The notes: a model not told the origin generated them from the sequence alone. A stretch of DNA of 64,000 nt from Bradyrhizobium sp. CCGB01 (GCF_024199795.1 NZ_JANADK010000001.1:2418001-2482000), one strand, 5' to 3'; numbered from the stretch's first letter, positions 36,181 to 46,067 are shown. A program made the numbers and translations.

Positions 36181-37029
36181 ATGATTCGGGACAAGTCCGC
36201 CAAGAAGCCGGCCAAAGACGCGCCAAAGAAGGACGCCGCAAGGAAGGCAGCGCCCGCGAAGGCGGCCAAGCCTCCCGCCATCAAGGCCCCGGCCGGCAGG
36301 AAAGGTATCATCGCGATTGCGCCGCCGAGCTTTCGCCGCGAGCGCGCGCTGATCAAACGCGGGGTCTGGCCGGTCGCTGGCTGCGACGAGGCCGGCCGCG
36401 GGCCGCTCGCCGGACCCGTGGTGGCCGCCGCGGTGATTCTCGACCCGGACCGCATTCCGCGCGGCATCGACGATTCCAAGCGCCTGACGGCCGAGGAGCG
36501 GGAAAGGCTATTCGACAAGATCTGCGCCACCGCGCAGGTCTCGGTTGCCGTCGCCTCGCGCTCCCGGATCGACCGCGACAACATCCTGCGTGCCTCGCTG
36601 TGGGCGCTGAAGCGCGCCGTGGTGGCGCTGCCCGATTCGCCGCGCCACGTGTTCGTCGATGGCCGCGATCGGCTCGACACCGCCTGCGACTGCGAGGCCG
36701 TGATCGGCGGCGACGGCATCGTCCTGTCGATCGCCGCGGCCTCGATCATCGCCAAGGTGACGCGGGACCGCCTGATGTGCGCGCTGGCGCAGGACTGCCC
36801 CGGCTATGGCTTCGAGCAGCACAAGGGCTATGCCGTTCCCGAGCACCTCGACGCGCTCGACCGCCTCGGTCCGACCGTCCACCACCGCAGCTTCTTCGCC
36901 CCCGTCGCCGCCGCCCGCGCCAAGCACATGCCCTGGACGATCGAGCCGGTCCGGGACTTGTTTGCCGTCACCGAGATGGAAGTGCAGGTGGAAGCGGCCG
37001 TCGAATTCGATGCTTCCGCGAACCTCTAG
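36181..37029 (+). CDS. rnhB: Ribonuclease HII
   Basis: This 282-residue RNase HII cleaves RNA in RNA-DNA hybrids and removes misincorporated ribonucleotides. The catalytic block is [19 protein letters not shown] (DE pair), followed by [23 protein letters not shown] and [13 protein letters not shown] lysine/alanine-rich extension of about 50 residues ([18 protein letters not shown]) precedes the domain, which makes the protein longer than the usual 200 or so residues. I chose the ATG at 36181; the frame is open to 36145. No ribosome binding site stands out. Confidence 0.94.
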   Translation: MIRDKSAKKPAKDAPKKDAARKAAPAKAAKPPAIKAPAGRKGIIAIAPPSFRRERALIKRGVWPVAGCDEAGRGPLAGPVVAAAVILDPDRIPRGIDDSKRLTAEERERLFDKICATAQVSVAVASRSRIDRDNILRASLWALKRAVVALPDSPRHVFVDGRDRLDTACDCEAVIGGDGIVLSIAAASIIAKVTRDRLMCALAQDCPGYGFEQHKGYAVPEHLDALDRLGPTVHHRSFFAPVAAARAKHMPWTIEPVRDLFAVTEMEVQVEAAVEFDASANL

Positions 37030-37128
37030 GGCAGACTGTCGTTGCCACAACGCGTGACGCACTTTATCAAAACAGATGTGAGCGAATAGGGCCGGCTGGA
37101 CGAGTTGGCTGCATCTTTCGGACGTTGC

Positions 37129-38637
37129 ATGCGGTTTACCTCCCTGGTCATCGAGCTCATTCGCGCCCAGCCGCGGCTGATCGTGTGGATCGCCGTGCTG
37201 CTCCAGGCCGCGATGTGGCTGTTCGTGGCGCTGGTGTTTTATCGCAGCCCGCCCGGCACGCTGGCGACGCTGCTCGCGTTCGGCCGCGAATACCAGGTCG
37301 GCACTGATCTCGGCCCGCCCTTGCCGATCTGGCTTGCCGACATCGCCTACCGCGCCGCCGGCGGCCACGTGTTCGGCGTCTATGTGCTCGCCCAGCTCTG
37401 CGAGATCGCGACCTTCGTCGCGCTTTATCATCTCTCCCGCGCCGTGGTCGGCTCACAGCAGGCGGTGCTGGCCGTGCTGCTGACCATGACGGTGCTGGCC
37501 TTCTCCTCGCCCGCGCTCGACTTCGGCCCGCTGGTGCTGGCGCGGCCGCTCTGGGCGCTGCTGCTGCTGCACTCCTGGCAGATCATCGGCCAGCGCCGCG
37601 GCAACGCCTGGTTCGCCTGGTCGATCGAGGCCGGCCTGTTGCTGCTGACGACACCCGCGGCGATCTTCCTCCTGCTGCTGCTCGTGGTCTTCGCGATCTC
37701 GACCGCCGGCGGCCGCCGCACATTGCGCGCGCTCGATCCGCTGTTCGCGCTGATCGTCGTCGCGGTGCTGGCGCTGCCCTACGCGGTCTGGCTGATGCGC
37801 GCCGAGACGCTGGTCCTGCCGACGTTGCCGCAAGTCGCCGAGTTGAACGCTCGCGCGCTGCACGCGGCCTGGCTGCTTGGCGGGCTCGTGCTCGGGGCCG
37901 CGGCGATCCCGGCGTTGACCTTCCTCAACACCGGCCTTTTCGTCGCCAAGGGCGAGGAGGCACCGATCATCTACCGCCCGCCGGTCGCGCCGCTGGCGCG
38001 CAATTTTGTCTATTTCTTCGCGCTGGCGCCTGCGCTCGGCGCGGTGCTGATCTCCGGCGTGCTCGGGCTCGATGCCGTCGTCGGCGGCGCCGGCGTCGTG
38101 CTGGTGATGTCGGGCCTTGCCGTCGTCGTGACGGCGGGCGACCTCATCGCGATGCGCCGCGCCCGGATGCTGCGGACGGTGTGGGCTGCCGCCGTGGCGG
38201 CACCCGCAGCCGGCGTCGTGCTTGCCGTCCTGTTCCTGCCCTGGACCGGCGCCAATGAGATCGCGACCTCGATGCCGGCGCGCGCGATTTCGGACTTCTT
38301 CGACGAGAGCTTTGCCCGCCGCACCAACCATCGCCTGCGCGCGGTCGCCGGCGAGACCCAGCTTGCGAGCCTGATCACGTTGCATTCCGGCCGGCCGCAT
38401 CTCTTCATCGATGCCCAGCCCGCGCGCACCCCGTGGATGAGCCAGTCCAAATTCGCCGAGACCGGCGGCGTCGTGGTCTGGCGCGCCTCCGATACCGCCG
38501 GCACGCCGCCGCCCGAAATCCTCGCGCGCTTCCCCGGCATCGTGCCGGAGGTGCCGCGCGCCTTCGAATGGCTCGTCACCGGCCGCCAGCAGCTGCTGCG
38601 CATCGGCTGGGCGATCGTGCGGCCAAAGGGAACGTGA
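37129..38637 (+). CDS. GT39-like polytopic membrane protein (putative glycosyltransferase)
   Basis: The 502-residue product has about eleven hydrophobic segments. The large early loop contains REYQVGTDLGPPLPIWLADIAY, the acidic/PPL arrangement seen in ArnT/PMT-like family 39 transferases. The C-terminal 130 residues are soluble (DFFDESFARRTNHRLRAVAGETQLASLI, PHLFIDAQPARTPWMSQSKF), probably periplasmic. Such enzymes move sugars from polyprenyl phosphate carriers to lipid A, proteins or hopanoids; the acceptor is unknown. The ATG at 37129 is chosen over a TTG at 37105. It follows rnhB after about 100 bases. Confidence 0.8.
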   Translation: MRFTSLVIELIRAQPRLIVWIAVLLQAAMWLFVALVFYRSPPGTLATLLAFGREYQVGTDLGPPLPIWLADIAYRAAGGHVFGVYVLAQLCEIATFVALYHLSRAVVGSQQAVLAVLLTMTVLAFSSPALDFGPLVLARPLWALLLLHSWQIIGQRRGNAWFAWSIEAGLLLLTTPAAIFLLLLLVVFAISTAGGRRTLRALDPLFALIVVAVLALPYAVWLMRAETLVLPTLPQVAELNARALHAAWLLGGLVLGAAAIPALTFLNTGLFVAKGEEAPIIYRPPVAPLARNFVYFFALAPALGAVLISGVLGLDAVVGGAGVVLVMSGLAVVVTAGDLIAMRRARMLRTVWAAAVAAPAAGVVLAVLFLPWTGANEIATSMPARAISDFFDESFARRTNHRLRAVAGETQLASLITLHSGRPHLFIDAQPARTPWMSQSKFAETGGVVVWRASDTAGTPPPEILARFPGIVPEVPRAFEWLVTGRQQLLRIGWAIVRPKGT

Positions 38638-38640
38638 ATT

Positions 38641-38736
38641 GTAGGGTGGGCAAAGCGAAGCGTGCCCACCACCTCTATCGCTACGCGGGATAGGCTTGAT
38701 GGTGGGCACGGCGCTTCGCGCCTTTGCGCACCCTAC
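38641..38736. repeat. Palindromic repeat, 'GTAGGGTGGGC' family, copy 4
   Basis: GTAGGGTGGGCAAAGCGAAG is mirrored by CCTTTGCGCACCCTAC, with one C-to-G difference in the right arm. It lies between the convergent GT39-like and uracil-DNA glycosylase genes, three bases after the GT39-like stop. Confidence 0.88.
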
Positions 38737-38745
38737 GACAGCTCT

Positions 38746-39552
38746 CTATCCCGCCAGCACCTTCGCGATCGCCCGCAGATCCTGCCAGGCCAGCCGCTTG
38801 TACGACGGCGAGCGCAACAGATAGGCCGGATGGAACGTCGGTAGCGCGCGGATAGTGCGCTGGCCGGTCTCGTACTCGAACCAGCGCCCGCGGGTGCGCA
38901 TGATGCCTTCGCGCGTCGACAGCAGCGTCTGCGTCGAGGGATTGCCGAGCGTCACCAGCACGTCGGGATTCACCAGCTCGATCTGGCGCTGGATGAATGG
39001 CATGCACACCTGGGTCTCCTGCGGCGTCGGCGTCCGGTTGCCCGGCGGCCGCCAGGGAATCACGTTGGCGATGTAGGCGGTGGTGCGGTTGAGGCCGATG
39101 GCTCCTATCATCAGATCGAGCAGCTTGCCGCTGCGCCCGACGAAGGGCAGCCCCTCGATGTCCTCGTCGCGGCCCGGCGCCTCGCCGACGAACATGATGC
39201 GCGCCTGCGGATTGCCGTCGGCGAACACCAGCCGTGTCGCGGTGTGCTTCAGCGCGCAGCCTTCGAAGCCCTGCATCAGCTCGCGTAGCGCCTCGAGCGT
39301 CGGCGCGGTGCGTGCGGCCTCGCGTGCGGAGGCGATGGCGACGTCGGGCGCGGGTGCGGCCTCGCCGCGCATCACCGCCGGCGCGGAGACGGGTCGCGGC
39401 GCCTCGACCGGAGGGGCCGCGCGCGGGGCCGGCGGCGGAGCGTCCAATTCCGCCAGGCGGTCGATCGGTTCCTCCGCGAGCGCGCAATCGACCCCGGCCT
39501 CCAGATAGAAGGCGAGAAGCTCTCGGACGGTGGGTGCGGGTTCGGGTATCAT
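38746..39552 (-). CDS. udg: Family 4 uracil-DNA glycosylase
   Basis: In this 268-residue protein the glycosylase domain fills the last 170 residues. Motifs are [28 protein letters not shown] (active-site motif A), [17 protein letters not shown] and [11 protein letters not shown] (motif B histidine). This matches family 4, the iron-sulfur uracil-DNA glycosylases; the cysteines in FEGCALKH and EVCMPF-like positions could be cluster ligands. The first 90 or so residues are proline/alanine-rich linker after a short conserved helix ([25 protein letters not shown]). It removes uracil from DNA in base-excision repair. It is divergent from the ETF-QO gene. Confidence 0.92.
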   Translation of the reverse strand: MIPEPAPTVRELLAFYLEAGVDCALAEEPIDRLAELDAPPPAPRAAPPVEAPRPVSAPAVMRGEAAPAPDVAIASAREAARTAPTLEALRELMQGFEGCALKHTATRLVFADGNPQARIMFVGEAPGRDEDIEGLPFVGRSGKLLDLMIGAIGLNRTTAYIANVIPWRPPGNRTPTPQETQVCMPFIQRQIELVNPDVLVTLGNPSTQTLLSTREGIMRTRGRWFEYETGQRTIRALPTFHPAYLLRSPSYKRLAWQDLRAIAKVLAG

Positions 39553-39689
39553 TTTGGAAAGTCAGACTATTAGTTCATCTTAAGGTGCCTTGCATCCCAG
39601 CGAAATGCATTTCCGTGGTTGTCCTGCCCGGAAAAATCGGAAACAAGGGGGCGCAAACGACCTTAGAACGTCTCAAGGGCTGAGATCAG

Positions 39690-41351
39690 ATGAGCACCGA
39701 AGAACTGCCTCCGCGCGAATCCATGGAATTCGACGTCGTCATCGTCGGCGCCGGCCCCTCGGGCCTCGCCGCGGCGATCCGGCTGAAGCAGCTCAACGCC
39801 GATCTCAACGTCGTCGTGGTCGAGAAGGGTTCCGAGGTCGGCGCGCACATTCTCTCCGGTGCGGTGATCGATCCGATCTCGCTCGACAAGTTGATCCCGG
39901 ACTGGCGCGAGGATGCCGACTGTCCGCTGAAGACCCAGGTCAAGGACGACCACTTCTACTGGATGTTCGGCGACAACCGCATCAAGCTGCCGGGCTTCGC
40001 GATGCCGCCGCTGATGAGCAATCATCACTGCTACATCGGTTCGCTCGGCAATGTCTGCCGCTGGCTCGCGCCGAAGGCGGAAGCGCTCGGCGTCGAGATC
40101 TATCCGGGTTTTGCCGCAGCCGAAGTGCTCTATGACGACAAGGGCGCGGTGCGGGGCATCGCGACCGGCGACATGGGTATCGCCAGGGATGGCACGCACA
40201 AGGACTCCTACACCCGCGGCATGGAGCTGCTCGGCAAGTACACGCTGTTCGCCGAAGGCGCGCGCGGCTCGCTGTCGAAGCAGCTGATCGCGAAGTATCA
40301 GCTCGACGCCAAGAGCGAACCGCCGAAGTTCGGCATCGGCCTGAAGGAAGTCTGGCAGATCGATCCGGCCAAGCACAAGAAGGGCCTGATCCAGCACTCG
40401 TTCGGCTGGCCGCTCAACAACTCTACCGGCGGCGGCTCGTTTCTCTATCACTACGACGACAACCGCGTCGCGGTCGGCTTCGTCGTGCATCTCAACTACG
40501 ACGATCCGTATCTGTCGCCGTTCGATGAATTCCAGCGCTTCAAGACCCATCCCTCGATCCGCGACGTGTTCGAAGGCGGCAAGCGTCTCGCCTATGGCGC
40601 GCGCGCCATCACCGAAGGCGGCTACCAATCGGTGCCGCGGCTGACCTTCCCGGGCGGCGCGCTGGTCGGCTGCGCGGCCGGCTTCGTCAACGTCCCCCGC
40701 ATCAAGGGCGTCCACAACGCGATGGGCACCGGCATGCTCGCGGCCGAGCATCTCGCCGCCGCGCTCGCCGAAGGTCGTGCCAATGACGAGGTCGTCGCCT
40801 ACGAGAACGCCTGGCGCGATTCCGCGGTCGGCAAGGACCTTTTCAGGATCCGCAACGTCAAGCCGCTGTGGTCGAAGTTCGGCACCTTCCTCGGCGTGCC
40901 CCTTGGCGCAATCGACATGTGGACCAATCAGCTGTTCGGCATCTCGCTGTTCGGCACGCTGTCGCATGCCAAGCCCGATCGTGCCACGCTCGATCCGGCC
41001 AAGAGCCACGCGCCGAAGAACTACCCGAAGCCGGACGGCAAAATCTCCTTCGACAAGCTTTCGTCGGTATTCCTGTCCAACACCAACCATGAGGAGGACC
41101 AGCCGGTCCATCTGAAGGTCGCGGACATGAACCTGCAGAAGACCTCGGAGCACGACGTCTTCGCCGGTCCCTCGAACCGCTATTGTCCGGCCGGCGTCTA
41201 CGAGTGGGTCGAGGAAGGCGCGAGCCCGCGCTACCAGATCAACGCCCAGAATTGCGTCCACTGCAAAACCTGCGACGTGAAGGACCCCAACGGCAATATC
41301 ACCTGGGTTCCCCCCGAAGGCGGTGGCGGCCCGAACTACGAGGCGATGTAA
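39690..41351 (+). CDS. Electron transfer flavoprotein-ubiquinone oxidoreductase
   Basis: This 553-residue membrane-associated flavoprotein passes electrons from ETF, reduced by acyl-CoA and other dehydrogenases, to ubiquinone. The FAD motif is DVVIVGAGPSGLAAAIRLKQ. The ubiquinone/FAD middle region contains SFGWPLNNSTGGGSFLYHYDD. The C-terminus has the [4Fe-4S] domain CPAGVYEW ... NAQNCVHCKTCDVKDPNGNITWVPPEGGGG. Length equals the family norm. The ATG at 39690 yields MSTEELPPRESMEFD. The etfAB genes are not in the window. Confidence 0.97.
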   Translation: MSTEELPPRESMEFDVVIVGAGPSGLAAAIRLKQLNADLNVVVVEKGSEVGAHILSGAVIDPISLDKLIPDWREDADCPLKTQVKDDHFYWMFGDNRIKLPGFAMPPLMSNHHCYIGSLGNVCRWLAPKAEALGVEIYPGFAAAEVLYDDKGAVRGIATGDMGIARDGTHKDSYTRGMELLGKYTLFAEGARGSLSKQLIAKYQLDAKSEPPKFGIGLKEVWQIDPAKHKKGLIQHSFGWPLNNSTGGGSFLYHYDDNRVAVGFVVHLNYDDPYLSPFDEFQRFKTHPSIRDVFEGGKRLAYGARAITEGGYQSVPRLTFPGGALVGCAAGFVNVPRIKGVHNAMGTGMLAAEHLAAALAEGRANDEVVAYENAWRDSAVGKDLFRIRNVKPLWSKFGTFLGVPLGAIDMWTNQLFGISLFGTLSHAKPDRATLDPAKSHAPKNYPKPDGKISFDKLSSVFLSNTNHEEDQPVHLKVADMNLQKTSEHDVFAGPSNRYCPAGVYEWVEEGASPRYQINAQNCVHCKTCDVKDPNGNITWVPPEGGGGPNYEAM

Positions 41352-41667
41352 GCCGGGACAATTGGACCGGGGCGATCAAGCCGGGGCCGATGCGACATGC
41401 CCCCCGGCATTGTGACGCACGTTCGCGTGAGAACCGGGCCGCGGTGAGGGTCCCCGGCCACGATAAGGCCATACTGGCAGCGTCTTGGGGCGTTGTCGGC
41501 CGATTTGGGACGCGCGGAGGGGATCGCATGCCCGAATCCTTGCGGCGAAGCGCCAAAAGCGGCATTGTCGGCCCGACGGTTCCGGGTCCCGATGCCACCG
41601 GCCGCGTTCGCATGCGATACGGCCTTCTGCTGCAAACCCAGGCACTACCAACTCAAGGCGAGCCCTG
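41352..41667. other. Intergenic region without a supported gene
   Basis: These 316 bases lie between the ETF-QO and TPR genes. Open frames here are extensions of neighbouring shadows, and I find no repeat, hairpin with a T tract, or RNA gene. It presumably carries the promoter of the TPR gene. Confidence 0.5.
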
Positions 41668-43464
41668 ATGTTCTCAAATCGTTTCAACCGCTGGACTGTT
41701 GCCGCCATCGCCCTCATGGGCACCGCGATCGCGACGGTCCCCGGCGCGGTCCTGGCGCAGACGCCGGACCATCCGTCCGACACGGCGGCGCAGTTTCCGA
41801 CCCGGAACGATCTGAAGTCGCTCACCGGCGCCGGCAGCTATCTCGCCGCCCGCCACGCCAGCGTCGAACGCGACGCGGCCTCCGCCGCCGCCTTCTACCG
41901 CTCGGCGCTCCGCACCGATCCGAAGAACAACGAACTGCTCGACCGCGCCTTCATCTCGTCGGTTGCCGACGGCGACATCGACGAGGCCGTCAAGCTCGCC
42001 GAGCGCATCCTCACCATCGACAAGACCAACCGCGTCGCGCGTCTCGTCGTCGGGGTGCACGATCTCAAGATGAAGAAATACGCGACCGCGCAAACCAACA
42101 TCAACCAGTCGATCCGCGGTCCGATCACCGATCTCGTCGCCACGCTGCTGTCGGGCTGGGCCGCCTATGGTGCGGGCGATGCCAAGGGCGGTGTCGCCAC
42201 CATCGACAAGCTCGCCGGTCCGGAATGGTATCCGCTGTTCAAGGACCTCCATGCCGGCATGATCCTCGAGCTCTCCGGCAAGGAGAAGGACGCCGGCACC
42301 CGCTTCGAGCGCGCCTACAAGCTCGACGATTCCATGCTGCGCGTCACCGAGGCCTATGCGCGCTGGCTGTCGCGCAACAAGGACTCGGCGGCCGCGACCG
42401 CCGTCTACCAGGCTTTCGACAAGAAGCTCGCCCGCCATCCGCTGATCGTGGAAGGCCTGCGCGACACCAAGGCCGGCAAGAAGATGCCGCCGCTCGCCGA
42501 CTCCGCGCAAGCCGGTGCCGCCGAAGCGCTGTACGGCATCGGCGCCACGCTGACCCGCCGCGGCGGCGAGGATCTGGCGCTGGTCTATCTCCAGCTCTCG
42601 CTCTATCTTCAGCCGACCCATCCGCTGGCGCTGCTCTCGCTCGCCGATCTCTATGAATCGGTGAAGCGGCCGCAGATGGCGATCAAGGTTTACGAGCGCG
42701 TGCCGGCGACCTCGCCGTTGAAGCGCAATGCGCAGATCCAGCTCGCCATCGATCTCGACTCCGCCGACCGCACCGACGAGGCGATCAAGATCCTCAAGGG
42801 CGTCACATCAGACGATTCCAAGGATCTCGAAGCCATCATGGCGCTCGGCAACATCGAGCGCGGCCGCAAGAAGTTCGGCGATTGCGGTGCGACCTATTCG
42901 CGGGGCATCGAGGTGCTGCCTGCCGGCAACGACAAGGCCAACAGCGTCTGGTACTATTATCGCGGCATCTGCGAGGAGCGCTCCAAGGAATGGAGCAAGG
43001 CCGAGGCCGACATGAAGAAGGCGCTCGAGCTCCAGCCTGACCAGCCGCACGTCCTCAACTATCTCGGCTATTCCTGGATCGACCAGGGCATCAATCTCGA
43101 CGAAGGCATGAAGATGATCAAGCGCGCCGTCGAGCAGCGTCCCGACGACGGCTACATCGTCGACTCCCTCGGCTGGGCTTACTACCGCATAGGCAATTAC
43201 GAAGAGGCGGTGAAGAACCTCGAGCGCGCGATCGACCTCAAGCCCGAGGATCCCACCATCAACGATCACCTCGGCGACGCCTATTGGCGCGTTGGCCGCA
43301 CGCTGGAAGCCAAATTCCAGTGGGCGCACGCCCGCGATCTCAAGCCCGAGCCGGATGAGCTCCCGAAGATCGAGGCCAAGATCGCCAACGGTCTCACCGA
43401 GGACAATTCGAACTCTTCGGCGGCGCAGGCCGAGAAGAAGAAGGACGACGGCAAGGGCGGCTGA
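41668..43464 (+). CDS. Exported tetratricopeptide repeat protein
   Basis: The 598-residue product has an N-terminal signal peptide (RFNRWTVAAIALMGTAIATV, cleavage after VLAQ around residue 31). Many TPR helices follow, including AASAAAFYRSALRTDPKNNELLDRA, the pair HVLNYLGYSWIDQGINLDEG and IVDSLGWAYYRIGNYEEAVKNLERAIDLKPEDP, and DHLGDAYWRVGRTLEAKFQW. The tail is charged. TPR proteins are scaffolds for protein assembly; a periplasmic or lipoprotein-associated role is possible but unproven. The ATG at 41668 puts the signal peptide at the N-terminus, whereas the open frame runs back to 41485. The ispE gene follows. Confidence 0.88.
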   Translation: MFSNRFNRWTVAAIALMGTAIATVPGAVLAQTPDHPSDTAAQFPTRNDLKSLTGAGSYLAARHASVERDAASAAAFYRSALRTDPKNNELLDRAFISSVADGDIDEAVKLAERILTIDKTNRVARLVVGVHDLKMKKYATAQTNINQSIRGPITDLVATLLSGWAAYGAGDAKGGVATIDKLAGPEWYPLFKDLHAGMILELSGKEKDAGTRFERAYKLDDSMLRVTEAYARWLSRNKDSAAATAVYQAFDKKLARHPLIVEGLRDTKAGKKMPPLADSAQAGAAEALYGIGATLTRRGGEDLALVYLQLSLYLQPTHPLALLSLADLYESVKRPQMAIKVYERVPATSPLKRNAQIQLAIDLDSADRTDEAIKILKGVTSDDSKDLEAIMALGNIERGRKKFGDCGATYSRGIEVLPAGNDKANSVWYYYRGICEERSKEWSKAEADMKKALELQPDQPHVLNYLGYSWIDQGINLDEGMKMIKRAVEQRPDDGYIVDSLGWAYYRIGNYEEAVKNLERAIDLKPEDPTINDHLGDAYWRVGRTLEAKFQWAHARDLKPEPDELPKIEAKIANGLTEDNSNSSAAQAEKKKDDGKGG

Positions 43465-43467
43465 TCC

Positions 43468-43512
43468 GCATGACCCGGAAAAGCGTGTAGCGGTTTTCCG
43501 GCAAGATCATGC
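43468..43512. repeat. Short nested palindrome between the TPR gene and ispE
   Basis: GCATGA and TCATGC form the outer stem, and CCGGAAAA / TTTTCCGG the inner stem, around GCGTGTAGCG. The nested arrangement resembles a common rhizobial intergenic element. It may also slow or end transcription from the TPR gene. Confidence 0.6.
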
Positions 43513-43547
43513 GCGACTAACAAGTGAGTTCTGGGGGCGTGGCGTCA

Positions 43548-44432
43548 ATGCCGGCGTTGGTTGAAGAAGGACGGGCGAAGGTCAATTTGAGCCTTCGCGT
43601 CGTGGGTCGTCGTGCCGACGGCTATCATGATCTCGAAAGCGTGGTCGCGTTTGCCGATTGCGCCGACAGGCTCACGCTCGAGCCGGGCGGTGAGTTGAAG
43701 CTCGCCACCACTGGGCCGCTGGCCGCCGCCTGCGGCGACACCGCGGATAATCTCGTGTTCAAGGCGGCCAAGCTTCTGGCCGAGGCCGTGCCGAGCCTGA
43801 AGCTGGGCGCCTTCGCGCTCGACAAGGTGCTGCCTGTTGCCGCCGGCATCGGCGGCGGCTCGGCCGATGCCGCGGCGGCGCTGCGGCTGCTCGCGCGTCT
43901 CAACAATCTGTCGCTCGATGATCCGCGCTTGCAGAAGGTCGCGCTCGCGACCGGCGCCGACGTGCCGGTGTGCCTGTTCTCGCGTGCCTGCGACATGACC
44001 GGTGTCGGCGAGCAGCTGCTGCCGCTCGCGCTGCCGAGCATGCCCTGCGTGATGGTCAATCCGCGCGTGCCGGTCGCAACCAAGGACGTGTTCAAGGAGT
44101 TGGGCCTGCGCAACGGCGAATTGCTGGTTGGTGCCACATCGGTCCTCGGAGCTCCGGCCTGGCCGGAAGAGGGTGGATCGATTGCCGATTGGGTCGACGT
44201 CCTCGAAAACGTACCCAACGATCTCGAAGCGCCTGCGCTGCGGATCGAGCCCGTGATCGGCGAGGTGCTGAACGCCTTGCGCGACTCCGCCGGCGTCAAG
44301 CTCGCCCGCATGTCCGGCTCGGGTGCGACGTGCTTTGCGGTCTATGGCGCAGCGAACGAAGCGCATGCCGCGGCCGAAAAGATCCGGCGGGATCACTCCG
44401 GCTGGTGGGTTCATGCGGGGACGCTGAGCTAA
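43548..44432 (+). CDS. ispE: 4-diphosphocytidyl-2-C-methyl-D-erythritol kinase
   Basis: This 294-residue GHMP kinase of the MEP isoprenoid pathway has the ATP loop LPVAAGIGGGSADAAAALRLL. The N-terminal substrate region is EGRAKVNLSLRVVGRRADGYHDLESVVAFAD, and the C-terminal motif is KLARMSGSGATCFAVYG. I favour the ATG at 43548, which has GGGGGCG upstream, over a GTG at 43524 with no ribosome binding site. It acts in the cytoplasm and feeds the polyprenyl synthase encoded about 4 kb away. It converges on an operon ending in an interrupted hydrolase gene. Confidence 0.95.
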   Translation: MPALVEEGRAKVNLSLRVVGRRADGYHDLESVVAFADCADRLTLEPGGELKLATTGPLAAACGDTADNLVFKAAKLLAEAVPSLKLGAFALDKVLPVAAGIGGGSADAAAALRLLARLNNLSLDDPRLQKVALATGADVPVCLFSRACDMTGVGEQLLPLALPSMPCVMVNPRVPVATKDVFKELGLRNGELLVGATSVLGAPAWPEEGGSIADWVDVLENVPNDLEAPALRIEPVIGEVLNALRDSAGVKLARMSGSGATCFAVYGAANEAHAAAEKIRRDHSGWWVHAGTLS

Positions 44433-44458
44433 GCGCGACTGTCGTAGCTGCGACACTG

Positions 44459-44555
44459 CCGTAGGGTGGGCAAAGGCGCGATAGCGTCGTGCCCACCATG
44501 CATCCAGGTCGTGTGATCGAAGTGGTGGACACGCTTCGCTTTGCCCACCCTACGG
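44459..44555. repeat. Palindromic repeat, 'GTAGGGTGGGC' family, copy 5
   Basis: CCGTAGGGTGGGCAAAGGCG is mirrored by CTTTGCCCACCCTACGG. It lies between ispE and the end of the convergent hydrolase pseudogene, nine bases from the hydrolase's original stop codon. Confidence 0.88.
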
Positions 44556-44563
44556 CGGTTGAG

Positions 44564-45442
44564 CTAGCCGTTGCTTTCGTCGGCCAGTCCGAGAAACTTT
44601 CGGATCTCTCCCACTACCTCTTGCGGCTTGTCATGCTGCAGCCAGTGTCCGGCCCCGGCGATGGTCTCGACGCGCGCCTGCGGGAATTAGCGCTCCAGGC
44701 CTGCCGCCCTCGCGCCGGCCAGAAAGCTTTCACCGGCGTTCAGCAGCAGCGTCGGGCAGGTGATGCGCGACCACAGCGCGACGTGGTCGTCCGGCCAGAG
44801 CCGGTGCGGCGCACTGGCGCGCTGATAGGGATCGAACTTCCAGCTGTAGGTGCCGTCCTCGTTCTGCCGCGCGCCGTGGGTGGCGAGGTGCAGCGCGAGC
44901 TCGCGGGACAGCCGCTTGTTGTGAAGCACCATCTGCGCGGCCGCGTCCGCGAGGGTCGAATAGCGGCGCGGCGTGCGGTCGTGCAGTTTGTCGAGCTGGC
45001 CGACCCATTTGCCGATGCGCTCATGCGCCGGCGGCTTTGGCGTATCCGGCAGCATCGTCACGCCGTCGAGCACGACCAGCTTCGAGACCAGCTCGGGGAA
45101 TGAGCCTGAAAAGATCAGGCTCACCATGCCGCCCATCGAATGGCCGATGAGGGTCACCTGAGGCGCTGCGATGGAACGGACGAGCTGTGCGAGGTCGTAC
45201 ACATACTCCGTCAGCGCGTAGCTGCCGCCCTTGGTCCAGTCGGAATCGCCATGACCGCGCAGGTCGGGCGCGATCACGTGAAAATGCGGTTGCAGCGACC
45301 GGGCAATGACGTCCCAGCTCCGGCAGTGATCGCGGCCGCCGTGGACCAGGATGGCGACGGGCAAGCCGTCATTGCCCCAGTCGGCATAGTGCAGCCGCAG
45401 GCCGTGTGACTCATAGAAGCGGCTTTGCGGGGTGCTATCCAT
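44564..45442 (-). pseudogene. Alpha/beta hydrolase interrupted by an in-frame TAA near its C-terminus
   Basis: The frame starts MDSTPQSRFYESHGLRLHYAD. It has the oxyanion HGGRDHCRSWD, the nucleophile elbow LIGHSMGGM (serine) and the acid region of a classical alpha/beta hydrolase. At 44687-44689 a TAA stops it after 251 residues (...ARAAGLER). In the same frame, reading on gives FPQARVETIAGAGHW, which contains the expected catalytic histidine. The frame then ends at TAG 44564-44566 after 41 more sense codons. The truncated protein lacks the third catalytic residue and is probably inactive. A single-base change in a Tyr or similar codon would explain it. It overlaps the LysE gene by eight bases. 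Confidence 0.82.
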
Positions 45443-46067
45443 TTGCCGGCCGGCGCGCCAGCGCGAGAGAGAGGCCGAGGCCCGCGATGAAGACGCCGGA
45501 CCCTTGGGTGAGACGCCGCATCAGATGCGGCCGTCCAATCAGCTGCGTGCGCGTTGCAGTTGCCATCAGCACCACGACGACATCGGCGAGCGTGTTCAGG
45601 ATCACCGAGATCGCGCCGAGCACGATGAATTGCAGCGTGGGGCTCGGTCCCGCGGGATCGAGAAACTGCGGAATGAAGGCGAGGAAGAATGCGGCGGTCT
45701 TCGGGTTCAACGCCTCGACCAGTACGCCGTCGCGGAATGCGCGCCTGTCGCCGACGGGCTCGCTCTCCAGCGACAACGCGCGGCCGGCACTGCGGAAGGT
45801 CTTGATGCCGAGCCAGACCAGGTAGAGCGCGCCGATGAATTTTACGGCGGCAAACAGCTCGGCGCTGGCAAGGATGATCGCGGAGATGCCGAGGCTGCCC
45901 GCGACGACATGAACCAGCCCGCCCAGCGCCGTGCCCGCGGTCGAGGCAAAACCGCTGGCGCGCCCTTCGGATAAGGTCCGTGCCGCGACGTAGAAAATGC
46001 CGGGGCCGGGAACGGCGGCGATGAGACAGGCTGCGGCCAGGAACAGCCAGAAATTCGTTTCGATCAT
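45435..46067 (-). CDS. LysE/RhtB family exporter
   Basis: This 210-residue membrane protein has about six helices. It begins FWLFLAAACLIAAVPGPGIFYVAARTLSEG, the PGP signature of LysE/RhtB translocators, followed by FIGALYLVWLGIKTFRS. Such proteins export amino acids or homoserine-lactone-like compounds; the substrate is unknown. The ATG at 46067 lies 44 bases after the FabF-like gene stop. The end overlaps the start of the hydrolase pseudogene, so these three genes probably form one transcript with the HxlR gene. Confidence 0.9.
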   Translation of the reverse strand: MIETNFWLFLAAACLIAAVPGPGIFYVAARTLSEGRASGFASTAGTALGGLVHVVAGSLGISAIILASAELFAAVKFIGALYLVWLGIKTFRSAGRALSLESEPVGDRRAFRDGVLVEALNPKTAAFFLAFIPQFLDPAGPSPTLQFIVLGAISVILNTLADVVVVLMATATRTQLIGRPHLMRRLTQGSGVFIAGLGLSLALARRPANG

